Shown here piece by piece: positions 45,151 to 54,147 of a stretch of 64,000 nt of DNA. The translations under genes and the position numbers were made by a program. This DNA is from Irineochytrium annulatum (taxonomy: Eukaryota; Chytridiomycota; Chytridiomycetes; Chytridiales; Chytridiaceae): the NCBI GenBank assembly GCA_027600665.1, contig JADGJL010000011.1, positions 62,001 to 126,000 on the forward strand, given 5' to 3'. Every line of letters begins with the position of its first letter. The stretch's first letter is position 1. The notes beneath the pieces are model-generated. The model was not told the origin of the DNA and made no database searches. It saw nothing but the letters and a program-made list of their open reading frames with translations.

Positions 45151-45200
45151 TGTAAGTGCACGAGCCTAACTAATTCCGAACGCATAAGGAGAATGTGCAT

Positions 45201-47513
45201 ATGGACTACAAAGATGCTTCGCTCCCCATTCAGGAGCGGGTTCAGGATCTGATCGGACGGATGACAACGGCAGAGAAGATTGGACAACTCATACAGCCAA
45301 TGGGCTGGAAGACGTATGTGAAGGCAGCAGATGGCACAGTACAGGTCACGGAAGAGTTCGAAGCGGACATGGAACAGGGCGGAGTCGGTTCTCTGTATGG
45401 TGTGCTTCGGGCCGATCCATGGACTGAAGTAACGCTGGAGACAGGTCTGACACCACGACAAGGAGCCGTTGCCACGAATGTCATCCAGCAGTATGCCTTG
45501 GAGCATTCCCGACTGGGCATTCCCATTCTGTTCGGGGAAGAGTGCTCCCACGGTCATATGGCGATTGGGGCGACTGTATTTCCGGTGCCTTTAACCGTGG
45601 GCAGCACGTGGAATATGGAATTATACCGCAAGATGTGTGAAGCCATCGCTGTGGAGACCCGGAGCCAGGGGGGAGCGGCAACGTATTCCCCGGTGCTTGA
45701 TGTCGTGCGTGACCCGAGATGGGGGCGGACGGAGGAATGTTTTGCCGAAGATCCATACCTGATTGGTGAATTCGCAGTAGAAGCCATGAAGGGACTACAG
45801 GGTGACCGCCTCGATTCCAACCAGACGATTGTAGCTACACTCAAGCATTTTGCGGCTTATGGCAGTTCAGAGGGTGGGCGCAATGCCGCACCAGTGCATA
45901 TGGGATTACGTGAATTGCATGAAATAGATCTGTTGCCGTTCAAAAAGGCAGTGGAAGCCGGGGCTTGCTCCGTGATGACCGCTTATAATGAGATTGATGG
46001 CGTACCGTGCACGTCCAGTACGTATCTGCTAAATGACCTGCTGCGCGAAGAGTGGGGATTTGATGGATTCGTCATTACTGATTTTGGCGCCATTCAGATG
46101 CTGGTCCATGGACATAACACCGCCGAGAACGGGGAGCAGGCCGTAGCGCAGTCCCTTCAGGCAGGTGTGGACATGGAGATGTCCGGTTACATGTACCGCA
46201 AACATCTCGGTCAGGCGCTGGAGCAGGGACTGATTGAAGAGAAAGATCTGGACTTGGCTGTGTGGAGGGTGCTGGAGATGAAATTCAGACTCGGGTTATT
46301 CGAACAGCCTTTTGTAGATCCTGACTTTGCAGAACGGGTCATCGGATGTGAAGATCATGTGCGGCTGGCGAGGGAAGTTGCGCAAGAGGGGATTATTTTA
46401 CTGAAAAATGAAGGGGCGACATTGCCACTCTCCAAAACTGGCACGAAGCTGGCTGTCATTGGTCCGAATGCGAACCATATCTATAACCAGCTTGGGGACT
46501 ACACCTCGCCACAGCCGAGAGAACAGATCGTCACCGTACTGGATGGTATTACGCGCAAGCTTGGCGCGGATTCAGGTCAGGTGCTGTACGCACCGGGTTG
46601 CCGGATTAAAGGCGATTCCAGAGAGGGCTTTGCACAAGCGCTCGCCTGTGCGGAACAGGCCGATGTCATCGTGATGGTGATGGGTGGTTCCAGCGCCCGC
46701 GATTTTGGTGAAGGCACGATCGACTTGCGGACAGGAGCGTCTGTGGTAACGGATGACCCATGGAATGATATGGAGTGCGGCGAGGGCATTGACCGGGCTT
46801 CCCTGAATCTCATGGGTGTTCAATTGGAGCTGGTGCAGGAGGTACATAAGCTGGGTAAACCGGTTATCGTAGTGTATATCAACGGTCGTCCCATTGCTGA
46901 ACCTTGGATTGATGAGCATGTTCATGCCATTGTGGAGGCTTGGTACCCAGGACAGGAAGGTGGTAACGCGATCGCAGATATTCTGTTTGGCGATGTGAAT
47001 CCATCTGGCCGTCTTACGGTTTCCATTCCCAAGCATGTTGGGCAACTTCCGGTCTATTATCATGCCAAACGCACGCGTGGCAAGCGGTATCTGGAGATGG
47101 ATCCTGCGCCACAGTATCCGTTCGGATATGGACTGAGCTACACCGAATTCACATATGAGCATGTACGGGTAGTACCGGAAGTGATCGGGCCAGAAGATGA
47201 AGCGCAAGTGATGGTTGAGGTCACAAATACCGGAGCGGCTGCGGGAAGTGAGGTTGTACAGTTGTATATCACGGATGTGTCGGCTTCAGTCACCCGGGCT
47301 GAAATGTCATTGAAGGGTTTTCGTAAAATCCATCTGGAGCCAGGAGAGACCCGGACCGTTACATTCCCTGTGCAAAAAGAACATCTCGCACTGATCGACT
47401 CCCGTCTCCAGTCTGTTGTGGAACCAGGCGAATTCAGACTCATGGTTGGCAGCAATTCTGCTGACTGGACCGCTTGCAGTCTGCACATTCAGAAGGTGGG
47501 GGTGGAGGTATGA
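45201..47513 (+). CDS. Glycoside hydrolase family 3 beta-glycosidase
   Basis: A 770-residue cytosolic GH3 enzyme in the usual order: barrel first, then sandwich domain, then fibronectin-III-like domain. Landmarks are RLGIPILFGEECSHGH, SPVLDVVRDPRWGRTEECFAED, KHFAAYGSSEGGRNAAP, nucleophile Asp294 in FVITDFGA and YPFGYGLSYTEF. The wording resembles the beta-xylosidase/beta-glucosidase subgroup; beta-xylose or beta-glucose is therefore likelier than GlcNAc. AAGGAG sits 9 nt before ATG 45201. Its TGA overlaps the GH38 ATG by 4 bp. Confidence 0.92.
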   Translation: MDYKDASLPIQERVQDLIGRMTTAEKIGQLIQPMGWKTYVKAADGTVQVTEEFEADMEQGGVGSLYGVLRADPWTEVTLETGLTPRQGAVATNVIQQYALEHSRLGIPILFGEECSHGHMAIGATVFPVPLTVGSTWNMELYRKMCEAIAVETRSQGGAATYSPVLDVVRDPRWGRTEECFAEDPYLIGEFAVEAMKGLQGDRLDSNQTIVATLKHFAAYGSSEGGRNAAPVHMGLRELHEIDLLPFKKAVEAGACSVMTAYNEIDGVPCTSSTYLLNDLLREEWGFDGFVITDFGAIQMLVHGHNTAENGEQAVAQSLQAGVDMEMSGYMYRKHLGQALEQGLIEEKDLDLAVWRVLEMKFRLGLFEQPFVDPDFAERVIGCEDHVRLAREVAQEGIILLKNEGATLPLSKTGTKLAVIGPNANHIYNQLGDYTSPQPREQIVTVLDGITRKLGADSGQVLYAPGCRIKGDSREGFAQALACAEQADVIVMVMGGSSARDFGEGTIDLRTGASVVTDDPWNDMECGEGIDRASLNLMGVQLELVQEVHKLGKPVIVVYINGRPIAEPWIDEHVHAIVEAWYPGQEGGNAIADILFGDVNPSGRLTVSIPKHVGQLPVYYHAKRTRGKRYLEMDPAPQYPFGYGLSYTEFTYEHVRVVPEVIGPEDEAQVMVEVTNTGAAAGSEVVQLYITDVSASVTRAEMSLKGFRKIHLEPGETRTVTFPVQKEHLALIDSRLQSVVEPGEFRLMVGSNSADWTACSLHIQKVGVEV

Positions 47514-50500
47514 TTCGAATTCAACGATTCATTGAGGACATGAACCGGTCGCAGTGGCTGGATACGATCGAGCTTCCAACGTGGGAGATGCAGAAGGCCA
47601 GGTACATTCGGCCAGGGGAATACGAGTATGAGCAGGCGGACAAGGCAATGCAGAGCTTGAATCCGCTGAACAGCGTACACGGAACGACGTATTTTCTGAG
47701 TAAATGTGTGGATATTCCAGACAGTTGGCAGGATCAAGCCATTGGGTTGATTTTTGAGACTGGAGGAGAAGGGCTGCTGAAGGTGAATGGCTTGTCTTAT
47801 CACGGACTGGATCGGAATCACGGATTCGTACCTCTTCCGAGAAGTCGAGTAGGCAATACGCCGCAGTTGGAGATTGAACTCTACGACCCGATCCCGGAGC
47901 CACATGATCCACTCAATCGACAAGCTGTGATTCAGCCGCCTATTCAGGGCATTCGCACAGCATTGGTTCATATCAATCAGCCATTGCAGAGCCTGATGTA
48001 TAGCGTGACGGTACTCGCCGAGTCACTCCGGGCATATAACGAGAAGGAGCCCAAGCGGATGGCACTTGTTCAGGCCATTCACCAGGTGATGGATGAGATG
48101 TACAATAATCCGGACCGCTGGACGGATGCGGCATGGATACAGAATTTTGAACATGGACTGGTACAGTCAGTGCAGCAGGAAGACCCGGAGGAGTATCGAA
48201 GTGGCTTCATGCATCTGGTTGGACAATCTCACATTGATATTGCCTGGCTGTGGCCTGTGCGAGAGACGGTTCGCAAGTCCAGTCGCACGTTCTCGACCAT
48301 GTGTACCTTGATGGACAAGTATCCGGATTTTGTGTATTCCCAGAGCCAGCCGCAGCTGTATGCCTTCGTCAAGGAGCATTACCCGGAGCTGTACGAGCGA
48401 GTTAAAGCACGCATTGCTGAAGGTCGCTGGGAGTTGGTTGGAGGCATGTGGGTGGAGCCGGATCTGAACATTCCGAGTGGCGAGTCGCTCGTCCGGCAGA
48501 TTCTGTATGGACAGAACTTCTACCAGGCGGAGTTTGGCAAACGCTCCAACATCGAGTGGCTGCCCGATACCTTTGGCTACTGTGCTTCCTTGCCGCAGAT
48601 GCTGAAGCTTGCGAATATTCCTTATTTTATGACGACCAAGCTGAATTGGAATGACACCAACGCGTTTCCTTATGACCTCTTCGACTGGGTAGGCATTGAC
48701 GGTACTTCAGTGCTGGCCTATCTGAATCATGGGGTGAATGAGCATACGCGGCCCAAAGATGTGGATGAACATTGGCAATCGTTCAAGCAGAAGGATGTGC
48801 ATCCCGAGCAGATGTTGCTCTACGGACATGGCGATGGTGGCGGCGGTGTGACGAATGAGATGGTGGAGTTTGCAGAGCGATCCCTTCTGATGGTCGGGCA
48901 GCCAATCAGCAAATTCAGCACGGCAGGTGCTTTTTTCGAAGACATATCGTCCAATAATCCAACGTTGCCAAAGTGGCACGGGGACTTGTACCTGGAGTTA
49001 CACCGGGGAACCTATACGACCCATGCGAGGAACAAACGTAGCAATCGAAAGGCAGAGGTATTGTACCGGGAAGCGGAGATCTGGGGGCAATTTGCCGGAG
49101 CTTGCGCTGCACACACGAAGAATGATCTGGATGAAGGCTGGAAGCTGATCATGCTCAACCAATTCCATGACATTATTCCGGGAACATCGATTCCTGAAGT
49201 ATATGTAACGTCTACCGAGGAGTACACGAAAGTATTTACATTAGGTACATCCGCCTTGCGGGAAACGCTGGATATCCTTGCGGAGAACATTGCAACCGAT
49301 GAAGTTGAGGGTCTTCCCTACATTATATTCAACAGCCTCGGTTGGGAACGTGGAGAAAATATCACCATTACAGGCGATGAACACCTCGCCGGGATGGCCG
49401 CATTTGATCGTCAAGGAAACCGTCTGGCCAGTGATCTGGAGCAAAAAGAAGACAAGTATACGCTGCTTGTGCATGTTCCATCGATTCCTGCTTTTGGGTA
49501 TACAACCATATGGCTGTGCGAGGCACCGGATGTTATCCTTCCAGGAAGGGAAGAAGAACCCTTCCCTTCCACATGGGAAACTGAATTTTACACACTTGAG
49601 TTCAATGACTTGGGAGAGATCACCAAGTGGTATGACAAAACGGTAGGACGCGACTGGCTGAAGCCCGGTGATCGGGCGAATGAGTGGCAGTTTTTCCACG
49701 ATAAGCCGACGTACTGGGATGCCTGGGATATCGATCCACGGTTTGAATCCCAGCGGGCAGGTGCGGTGCAGTTGGTCTCCAGAGAGGTTGTACAGCGCGG
49801 AGCTACGCGAGATGTGCTGCGTTATGTGTGGAAGCTGAATCAATCGGAGATCAGCCAGGATATTATTTTGCATCACCACCAGCGGCGTGTTGATTTCCAT
49901 ACGAAAGTGAACTGGAATGAGAGTCATAAGCTGCTCAAGGTGGCATTTCCGGTGGATCTGGTGGCAGCCAAAGCAGCCTATGAGATTCCGTTTGGAGCAT
50001 TGGAGCGTCCAACCCATAACAACACCAGTTGGGAGCAGGCGCAGTTCGAGGTCTGCGGGCATCGCTGGGCGGATATCTCAGAAGGCAATAGTGGTGTCAG
50101 TTTGCTGAATGATTGCAAGTATGGATACGACATCAAGGATCGGACGATTCGCCTGTCCCTGCTTCGTGCACCCAAATGGCCGGATGAACATGCTGATCAG
50201 GGCAACCATGAATTCACATATTCGTTCCTGCCACATCAGGGGGATTGGCGACAAGCTGCTGTCGTTCGCCGCGCAATGGAGCTTAATCATCCGGTGGAAG
50301 TTGTTGCAGTGAGTCCGTCTTCGGGCCACTTGCCGTCTGAACACGCTTGGGTTCAGTTCCATAGTGAGCATGTCATTCTGGATGCAATCAAGCCCGCAGA
50401 GGATGGCTCGGGAACGGTGCTGCGTTTCTACGAATCTTCAGGAGGTAGGGAAACGGTACATGTCGAATGGGTTAAAAGGGAAATTAAGGCGTCTGTCATT

Positions 50501-50617
50501 AATCTGCTGGAGGATGAGATCCATCCGTTGACTTGTGCGAATGGAGCATTCGAACTGACATTCAAACCGTATGAAATTAAGTCAGTGAAACTTGTTCCAG
50601 TGAATCCAAATACGTAA
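47510..50617 (+). CDS. Alpha-mannosidase, glycoside hydrolase family 38 (second)
   Basis: A 1035-residue cytosolic alpha-mannosidase. The zinc site GQSHIDIAWLWPVRET, nucleophile Asp353 in WLPDTFGYC, GHGDGGGG and NQFHDIIPGTS are canonical. It shares the whole architecture with the minus-strand GH38 at 4899-8091. It is translationally coupled to the GH3 gene (ATGA at 47510-47513), with the Shine-Dalgarno inside the GH3 end. The upstream in-frame ATG at 47474 is inside GH3 and is not used. It is followed after 17 bp by an isomerase gene. Confidence 0.93.
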   Translation: MIRIQRFIEDMNRSQWLDTIELPTWEMQKARYIRPGEYEYEQADKAMQSLNPLNSVHGTTYFLSKCVDIPDSWQDQAIGLIFETGGEGLLKVNGLSYHGLDRNHGFVPLPRSRVGNTPQLEIELYDPIPEPHDPLNRQAVIQPPIQGIRTALVHINQPLQSLMYSVTVLAESLRAYNEKEPKRMALVQAIHQVMDEMYNNPDRWTDAAWIQNFEHGLVQSVQQEDPEEYRSGFMHLVGQSHIDIAWLWPVRETVRKSSRTFSTMCTLMDKYPDFVYSQSQPQLYAFVKEHYPELYERVKARIAEGRWELVGGMWVEPDLNIPSGESLVRQILYGQNFYQAEFGKRSNIEWLPDTFGYCASLPQMLKLANIPYFMTTKLNWNDTNAFPYDLFDWVGIDGTSVLAYLNHGVNEHTRPKDVDEHWQSFKQKDVHPEQMLLYGHGDGGGGVTNEMVEFAERSLLMVGQPISKFSTAGAFFEDISSNNPTLPKWHGDLYLELHRGTYTTHARNKRSNRKAEVLYREAEIWGQFAGACAAHTKNDLDEGWKLIMLNQFHDIIPGTSIPEVYVTSTEEYTKVFTLGTSALRETLDILAENIATDEVEGLPYIIFNSLGWERGENITITGDEHLAGMAAFDRQGNRLASDLEQKEDKYTLLVHVPSIPAFGYTTIWLCEAPDVILPGREEEPFPSTWETEFYTLEFNDLGEITKWYDKTVGRDWLKPGDRANEWQFFHDKPTYWDAWDIDPRFESQRAGAVQLVSREVVQRGATRDVLRYVWKLNQSEISQDIILHHHQRRVDFHTKVNWNESHKLLKVAFPVDLVAAKAAYEIPFGALERPTHNNTSWEQAQFEVCGHRWADISEGNSGVSLLNDCKYGYDIKDRTIRLSLLRAPKWPDEHADQGNHEFTYSFLPHQGDWRQAAVVRRAMELNHPVEVVAVSPSSGHLPSEHAWVQFHSEHVILDAIKPAEDGSGTVLRFYESSGGRETVHVEWVKREIKASVINLLEDEIHPLTCANGAFELTFKPYEIKSVKLVPVNPNT

Positions 50618-50634
50618 TCTTCAGGAGGTATGAC

Positions 50635-51510
50635 ATGAAATTAACGAATAAGATCGGTGTCATCGTGGATAGCTTTGGCGTAGGTGTACGGGAAGGGTTG
50701 AACAAGGCGAAGGACGTAGGTGCAGAAGGTGTGCAGATATACGCCGTCAAGGGAGAGATGGACCCTGAAAATTTGTCACCTGCGGCGCGCAGGGAGCTGA
50801 AGAGTTACATCGATTCATTGGGCCTCGAAATTTCAGCCCTGGTTGGTGACCTTGGTGGACATGGTTTTCAGGTCAAGGAAGATAATCCGTGGAAAGTGGA
50901 GAAATCGAAGCGGATCGTGGATCTGGCCCTCGATCTGGGTACCAACATCGTCACGACACATATCGGCATTGTTCCACATGACCCTTCATCGGAAGTCTAC
51001 GCTACGCTGCATGCTTCTTGTGAGGAACTGGGTCAGTACGCCAAAAGTGTTGGCGCTTATTTTGCCATTGAGACAGGTCCGGAAACGGCAGCTGACTTGA
51101 AAGGGTTCCTGGATACACTGTCGACCAACGGGGTATCGGTGAATTTTGACCCGGCAAATATGGTGATGGTGACTGGAGACGATCCGGCGCAGGGCGTTCG
51201 TCTGCTTAAGGATTACATCGTACATACCCATGTGAAGGATGGTGTGCGGTTGAAGGAAGTCGACCCACGAGACGTATACGGAGCGGTCGGTTATGCGCCT
51301 ATGGATCACGAAAAAATTGCCGAGATGGTCTCGTCCGGAACGTTCTTTCGTGAAGTGCCACTGGGCGAAGGTGGCGTTGATTTTGACGGATACTTTGCAG
51401 CGCTTCAGGAGATTGGTTACACCGGTTATCTGACGATTGAGCGCGAGGTAGGCAATCAGCCGGAGGAGGATATTCGCAAGGCGGTTCGATTCATTCAACA
51501 ATATCGATAG
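50635..51510 (+). CDS. Sugar phosphate isomerase/epimerase
   Basis: A 291-residue TIM-barrel protein of the xylose-isomerase-like family. Likely metal ligands are in FAIETGPE, VNFDPANM, IVHTHVKDG and LTIEREVG. CAGGAGGT lies close before the ATG, and 17 bp separate it from the mannosidase gene. It is only distantly related to the other two isomerases here, so a different reaction is likely. Product unknown. Confidence 0.85.
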   Translation: MKLTNKIGVIVDSFGVGVREGLNKAKDVGAEGVQIYAVKGEMDPENLSPAARRELKSYIDSLGLEISALVGDLGGHGFQVKEDNPWKVEKSKRIVDLALDLGTNIVTTHIGIVPHDPSSEVYATLHASCEELGQYAKSVGAYFAIETGPETAADLKGFLDTLSTNGVSVNFDPANMVMVTGDDPAQGVRLLKDYIVHTHVKDGVRLKEVDPRDVYGAVGYAPMDHEKIAEMVSSGTFFREVPLGEGGVDFDGYFAALQEIGYTGYLTIEREVGNQPEEDIRKAVRFIQQYR

Positions 51511-51522
51511 GGAGCTGAGCAG

Positions 51523-52395
51523 ATGAAAGTGGGCCTGAGCACGTACAGTTTGTTGAACGATTTGAATTCTGGTGAGATGACGGTGCTGGATGTGATTGAC
51601 TGGATTGCGGCAAACGGCGGAGAGCATATGGAGATGGTACCTTACGGTTACACCGTGGAGGACAATCACGATCTGGCGGATGCGATTCGGGAACGGGCAG
51701 CGTCTGCAGGTATTGAATTGTCCAACTATTCGATGCCAGCCAATTTCGTGCAGGAGACGGAAGAGGCATTTGAAGAAGAGATGGCCCGCGTCAAAAGGCA
51801 TGTGGATGTCATACACCGGATGGGTGTAAAACATATGCGTCACGACGTCACGGCGTTTACTCTGCCGAAGGAGAAGATGACCATCGCCTGGTTCGAGGAG
51901 CATCTGCCTCTGATGGTACGGGGAAGCCAGATCATTGCGGACTATGCAGCGCAGTTTGGGATCACGACAACCATTGAGAATCACGGCTTCAGTGTGCAGG
52001 CGAGTGACCGGGTGCAGCGTGTGCTGCAAGCTGTGGACCGTCCGAACTTCAAGACAACACTCGATATTGGCAATTTCATGTGTGTGGACGAGAATCCAAT
52101 CATTGGCGTCATGAAAAATCTGCCGTACGCTTCTCTGGTTCATTTCAAAGATTTCTACTTCCGTCCTTATGATGAGCATCCGGGTGAAGGGGAATGGTTC
52201 ACGACAGCTTACGGTAACTTCCTGCGAGGGGCGATCGTTGGGCAAGGGGATATTCCGATCCGCAAAATTGTAAAGCTGATCAAAGACTCCGGTTATGATG
52301 GCCACATTACGGTGGAGTTCGAGGGCATGGAGGAATGCAAATCTGCATCCAAAATTGCCATGGACAACCTGCGTCGCTTCTGGGAAGAGGCGTAA
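51523..52395 (+). CDS. Sugar phosphate isomerase/epimerase (paralogue of 34279-35145)
   Basis: A 290-residue TIM-barrel protein very close to the one at 34279. Both begin MKVGLSTYSL, and they share TTLD(V/I)GNF, (V/I)ENHG, LRGAIVG(H/Q)GDI and (I/T)VEFEGME. It begins 12 bp after the previous isomerase gene with GGAG upstream. It is the last gene of the GH3-GH38-isomerase operon, which ends in a terminator. The two paralogues probably act on the same or related sugars from two halves of the region. Confidence 0.86.
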   Translation: MKVGLSTYSLLNDLNSGEMTVLDVIDWIAANGGEHMEMVPYGYTVEDNHDLADAIRERAASAGIELSNYSMPANFVQETEEAFEEEMARVKRHVDVIHRMGVKHMRHDVTAFTLPKEKMTIAWFEEHLPLMVRGSQIIADYAAQFGITTTIENHGFSVQASDRVQRVLQAVDRPNFKTTLDIGNFMCVDENPIIGVMKNLPYASLVHFKDFYFRPYDEHPGEGEWFTTAYGNFLRGAIVGQGDIPIRKIVKLIKDSGYDGHITVEFEGMEECKSASKIAMDNLRRFWEEA

Positions 52396-52417
52396 CGAAC
52401 ATTATGGAGAGCAATCA

Positions 52418-52446
52418 AGGGCCGCGTCCAGACGTGGCTCTTTTTC
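52418..52446 (+). terminator. Terminator of the GH3-GH38 operon
   Basis: AGGGCCGCGTC and GACGTGGCTCT pair around a 2-nt loop, with TTTTT at the end. Confidence 0.75.
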
Positions 52447-52523
52447 TCATACTACAGCAAGTGAAAAAGCCTATCAGAATATGGTTCTGCGCAAGGATTA
52501 AGTTACGAGCATCCCAAGTGTGG

Positions 52524-52541
52524 TATACTGAATATATTCAG
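52524..52541 (+). promoter_or_regulatory. -10 element overlapped by a perfect palindrome
   Basis: TATACT (52524-52529) overlaps CTGAATATATTCAG (52528-52541), a perfect 14-bp palindrome. It lies about 42 bp before the small DNA-binding-like gene, so autoregulation is possible. Confidence 0.45.
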
Positions 52542-52582
52542 CCTGATAATAACTGGCTATGGATAGGAGAGGTCACTGATCT

Positions 52583-52810
52583 ATGCAGGTATTCGAGGAC
52601 TGGAATCAGAAGGTAAAGAAGACGTTTAATGCTACGAACCCAGAGGTAGTATTGACGGTATCGGAAGCTGGAAGTTTGCTTGGATTGACCAAAGACCAGA
52701 TGAAACTGTACGTGGACAAGAACAAACTTACGAAGGTCCCGATCATGAGAAGTGTTCACCGATACCTCTTATTGAAAAGTGAAATAGATAACATCGTTCA
52801 AGCACGATAA
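52583..52810 (+). CDS. Small putative DNA-binding protein
   Basis: A 75-residue protein with what looks like an excisionase/MerR-type helix-turn-helix: VVLTVSEAGSLLGLTKDQMK followed by a wing-like VDKNKLTKVPIMRSVHRYLL. I do not recognise a named family. AGGAGAGG lies before the ATG. The palindrome over its -10 fits a self-repressing regulator (inference). Confidence 0.6.
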   Translation: MQVFEDWNQKVKKTFNATNPEVVLTVSEAGSLLGLTKDQMKLYVDKNKLTKVPIMRSVHRYLLLKSEIDNIVQAR

Positions 52811-52836
52811 CTTCATAGGATTGAACACAACCATTT

Positions 52837-52870
52837 GACCGACAGGCTTCGGGAGAGTGGTCTTTTTTTT
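52837..52870 (+). terminator. Weak terminator
   Basis: GACC and GGTC enclose a small CCGA/TCGG hairpin, and eight T follow. Confidence 0.4.
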
Positions 52871-52889
52871 ATCGGAAAGGGGACAGAAC

Positions 52890-53450
52890 GTGCTGAAGAA
52901 AGTGTCAGACTGGTTCTATCAGAGGGTAAACTGGTTTTGGGTTGTAGCTGCGGTTGTTGTATTTGCCTGCTTTATTGCATTTATACTGCCTTGGCAGGCG
53001 GCAAAGTCGGAGGAAGCCACAGGTGGCGGGCAGTCCCCGGATTCCTCTTTTTTGTACACGGCGGATGATCTATATCAGATGGCTGAGCAGTATGGTGAAG
53101 CAGGGCGGAGCGCCTATATCCATGCACGGTTCACATTTGACCTCATATGGCCGTTGGCCTATCTGTTCTTATTGGTCGTTCTGTTATCCGTACTCTATCG
53201 TGTGCTTCCGGTAAAGAGTCGCTGGCGCTGGGTGAATCTCATTCCAGTCTTAGGTTGGGCTATGGACATGTTTGAAAATGTAGGTGCATCCCTGATCATG
53301 TATCGTTATCCTGAACGTACGCCTGTGGTTGCTGAACTCACTCCGATATTTACCTTGTTGAAATGGTGTCTGATCTATGCCAGTTTTGCAGCACTGGTTC
53401 CGGGTGTTCTGATCCGTGTTCTCTACTATATACGCAAGCGAAAGAACTAG
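52890..53450 (+). CDS. Hypothetical four-helix membrane protein
   Basis: A 186-residue membrane protein of unrecognised family. Helices lie near residues 16-34 (FWVVAAVVVFACFIAFILPW), 83-105, 120-135 and 155-178. A soluble loop of about 45 residues after helix 1 contains YTADDLYQMAEQYGEAGR. The start is GTG 52890 with GGAAAGGGGA upstream; the longer frame to 52857 runs through a terminator T run and is rejected. Confidence 0.65.
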   Translation: MLKKVSDWFYQRVNWFWVVAAVVVFACFIAFILPWQAAKSEEATGGGQSPDSSFLYTADDLYQMAEQYGEAGRSAYIHARFTFDLIWPLAYLFLLVVLLSVLYRVLPVKSRWRWVNLIPVLGWAMDMFENVGASLIMYRYPERTPVVAELTPIFTLLKWCLIYASFAALVPGVLIRVLYYIRKRKN

Positions 53451-53617
53451 TGGAGAGAGGGATGGATTAAGAATATGTTGGTAACCCTAATCGTGTAAAA
53501 GTCGCCAGAGATGAGTGCAGAAATATACGCTTGTCAAAGGACAACCTGTTCATATATACTCATGTCGCAAGTGGCGTGAATTGTATAATTACATGAGCCC
53601 AAGGAGATGAAGAACGC

Positions 53618-54046
53618 ATGTCGATCAGCTTGAATGTGTATGTGATAACAGACGGTAATGGACGTGAAGCGGTAGATTTTTATCAAAAGGCATTTGGAGC
53701 GGAAGTGCTCGCACTTCAAACATTTGGTGACGGTCCATCTGACCCGAATCATCCCATCCCGCCAGAAGCGAAAGACCGTATTATGCATGCTTCTTTGCAG
53801 ATTGGCAGCTCGGTATTAATGTTGTCTGACACATTTCCAGGCATGCCGTACACTATAGGTAATCATGTTAGTATTACTGTGAACACGGATACTGTGGATG
53901 AAGCCAAAGCTATTTTCAGCCAACTGGAAGATGGCGGCGTAGTGGAAATGGCGATACAAGAGACGTTCTGGAGTCCAGCCTACGGCACGGTTGTCGACAA
54001 ATTCGGCGTACATTTTCAAGTCAGTGCTAAACCGGGACAAGCTTAA
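53618..54046 (+). CDS. VOC-family (PhnB-like) protein
   Basis: A 142-residue glyoxalase/dioxygenase-fold protein similar to the PhnB-like group, seen in VYVITDGNGREAVDFYQKAFGAE and YGTVVDKFGVHFQVS. The actual substrate is unknown for most members. AAGGAG stands 10 nt before the ATG. A TTGTCA (about 53533) and TATACT pair upstream suggests a sigma-A promoter. A strong terminator follows. Confidence 0.87.
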   Translation: MSISLNVYVITDGNGREAVDFYQKAFGAEVLALQTFGDGPSDPNHPIPPEAKDRIMHASLQIGSSVLMLSDTFPGMPYTIGNHVSITVNTDTVDEAKAIFSQLEDGGVVEMAIQETFWSPAYGTVVDKFGVHFQVSAKPGQA

Positions 54047-54081
54047 GGGCGTACTCTTCGCTAATAAAGCCTACAAACGGC

Positions 54082-54126
54082 AAAACCTCCGCGATCTGCT
54101 TTGAGCAGTTCTGGAGGTTTTTTTGT
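54082..54126. terminator. Terminator between convergent genes
   Basis: AAACCTCC pairs with GGAGGTTT, with an inner CTGCT/AGCAG stem, then TTTTT. It may also serve the minus-strand gene ending at 54148. Confidence 0.8.
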
Positions 54127-54147
54127 TTTTCCCTATACGGCGTGGGA

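Noticed and set aside
49241..50062. 273-codon frame on the minus strand
   Set aside because: Antisense to the second GH38 gene, whose motifs are intact.
50986..52305. 439-codon frame on the minus strand
   Set aside because: It lies wholly antisense to two well-supported isomerase genes and has no family-like sequence.
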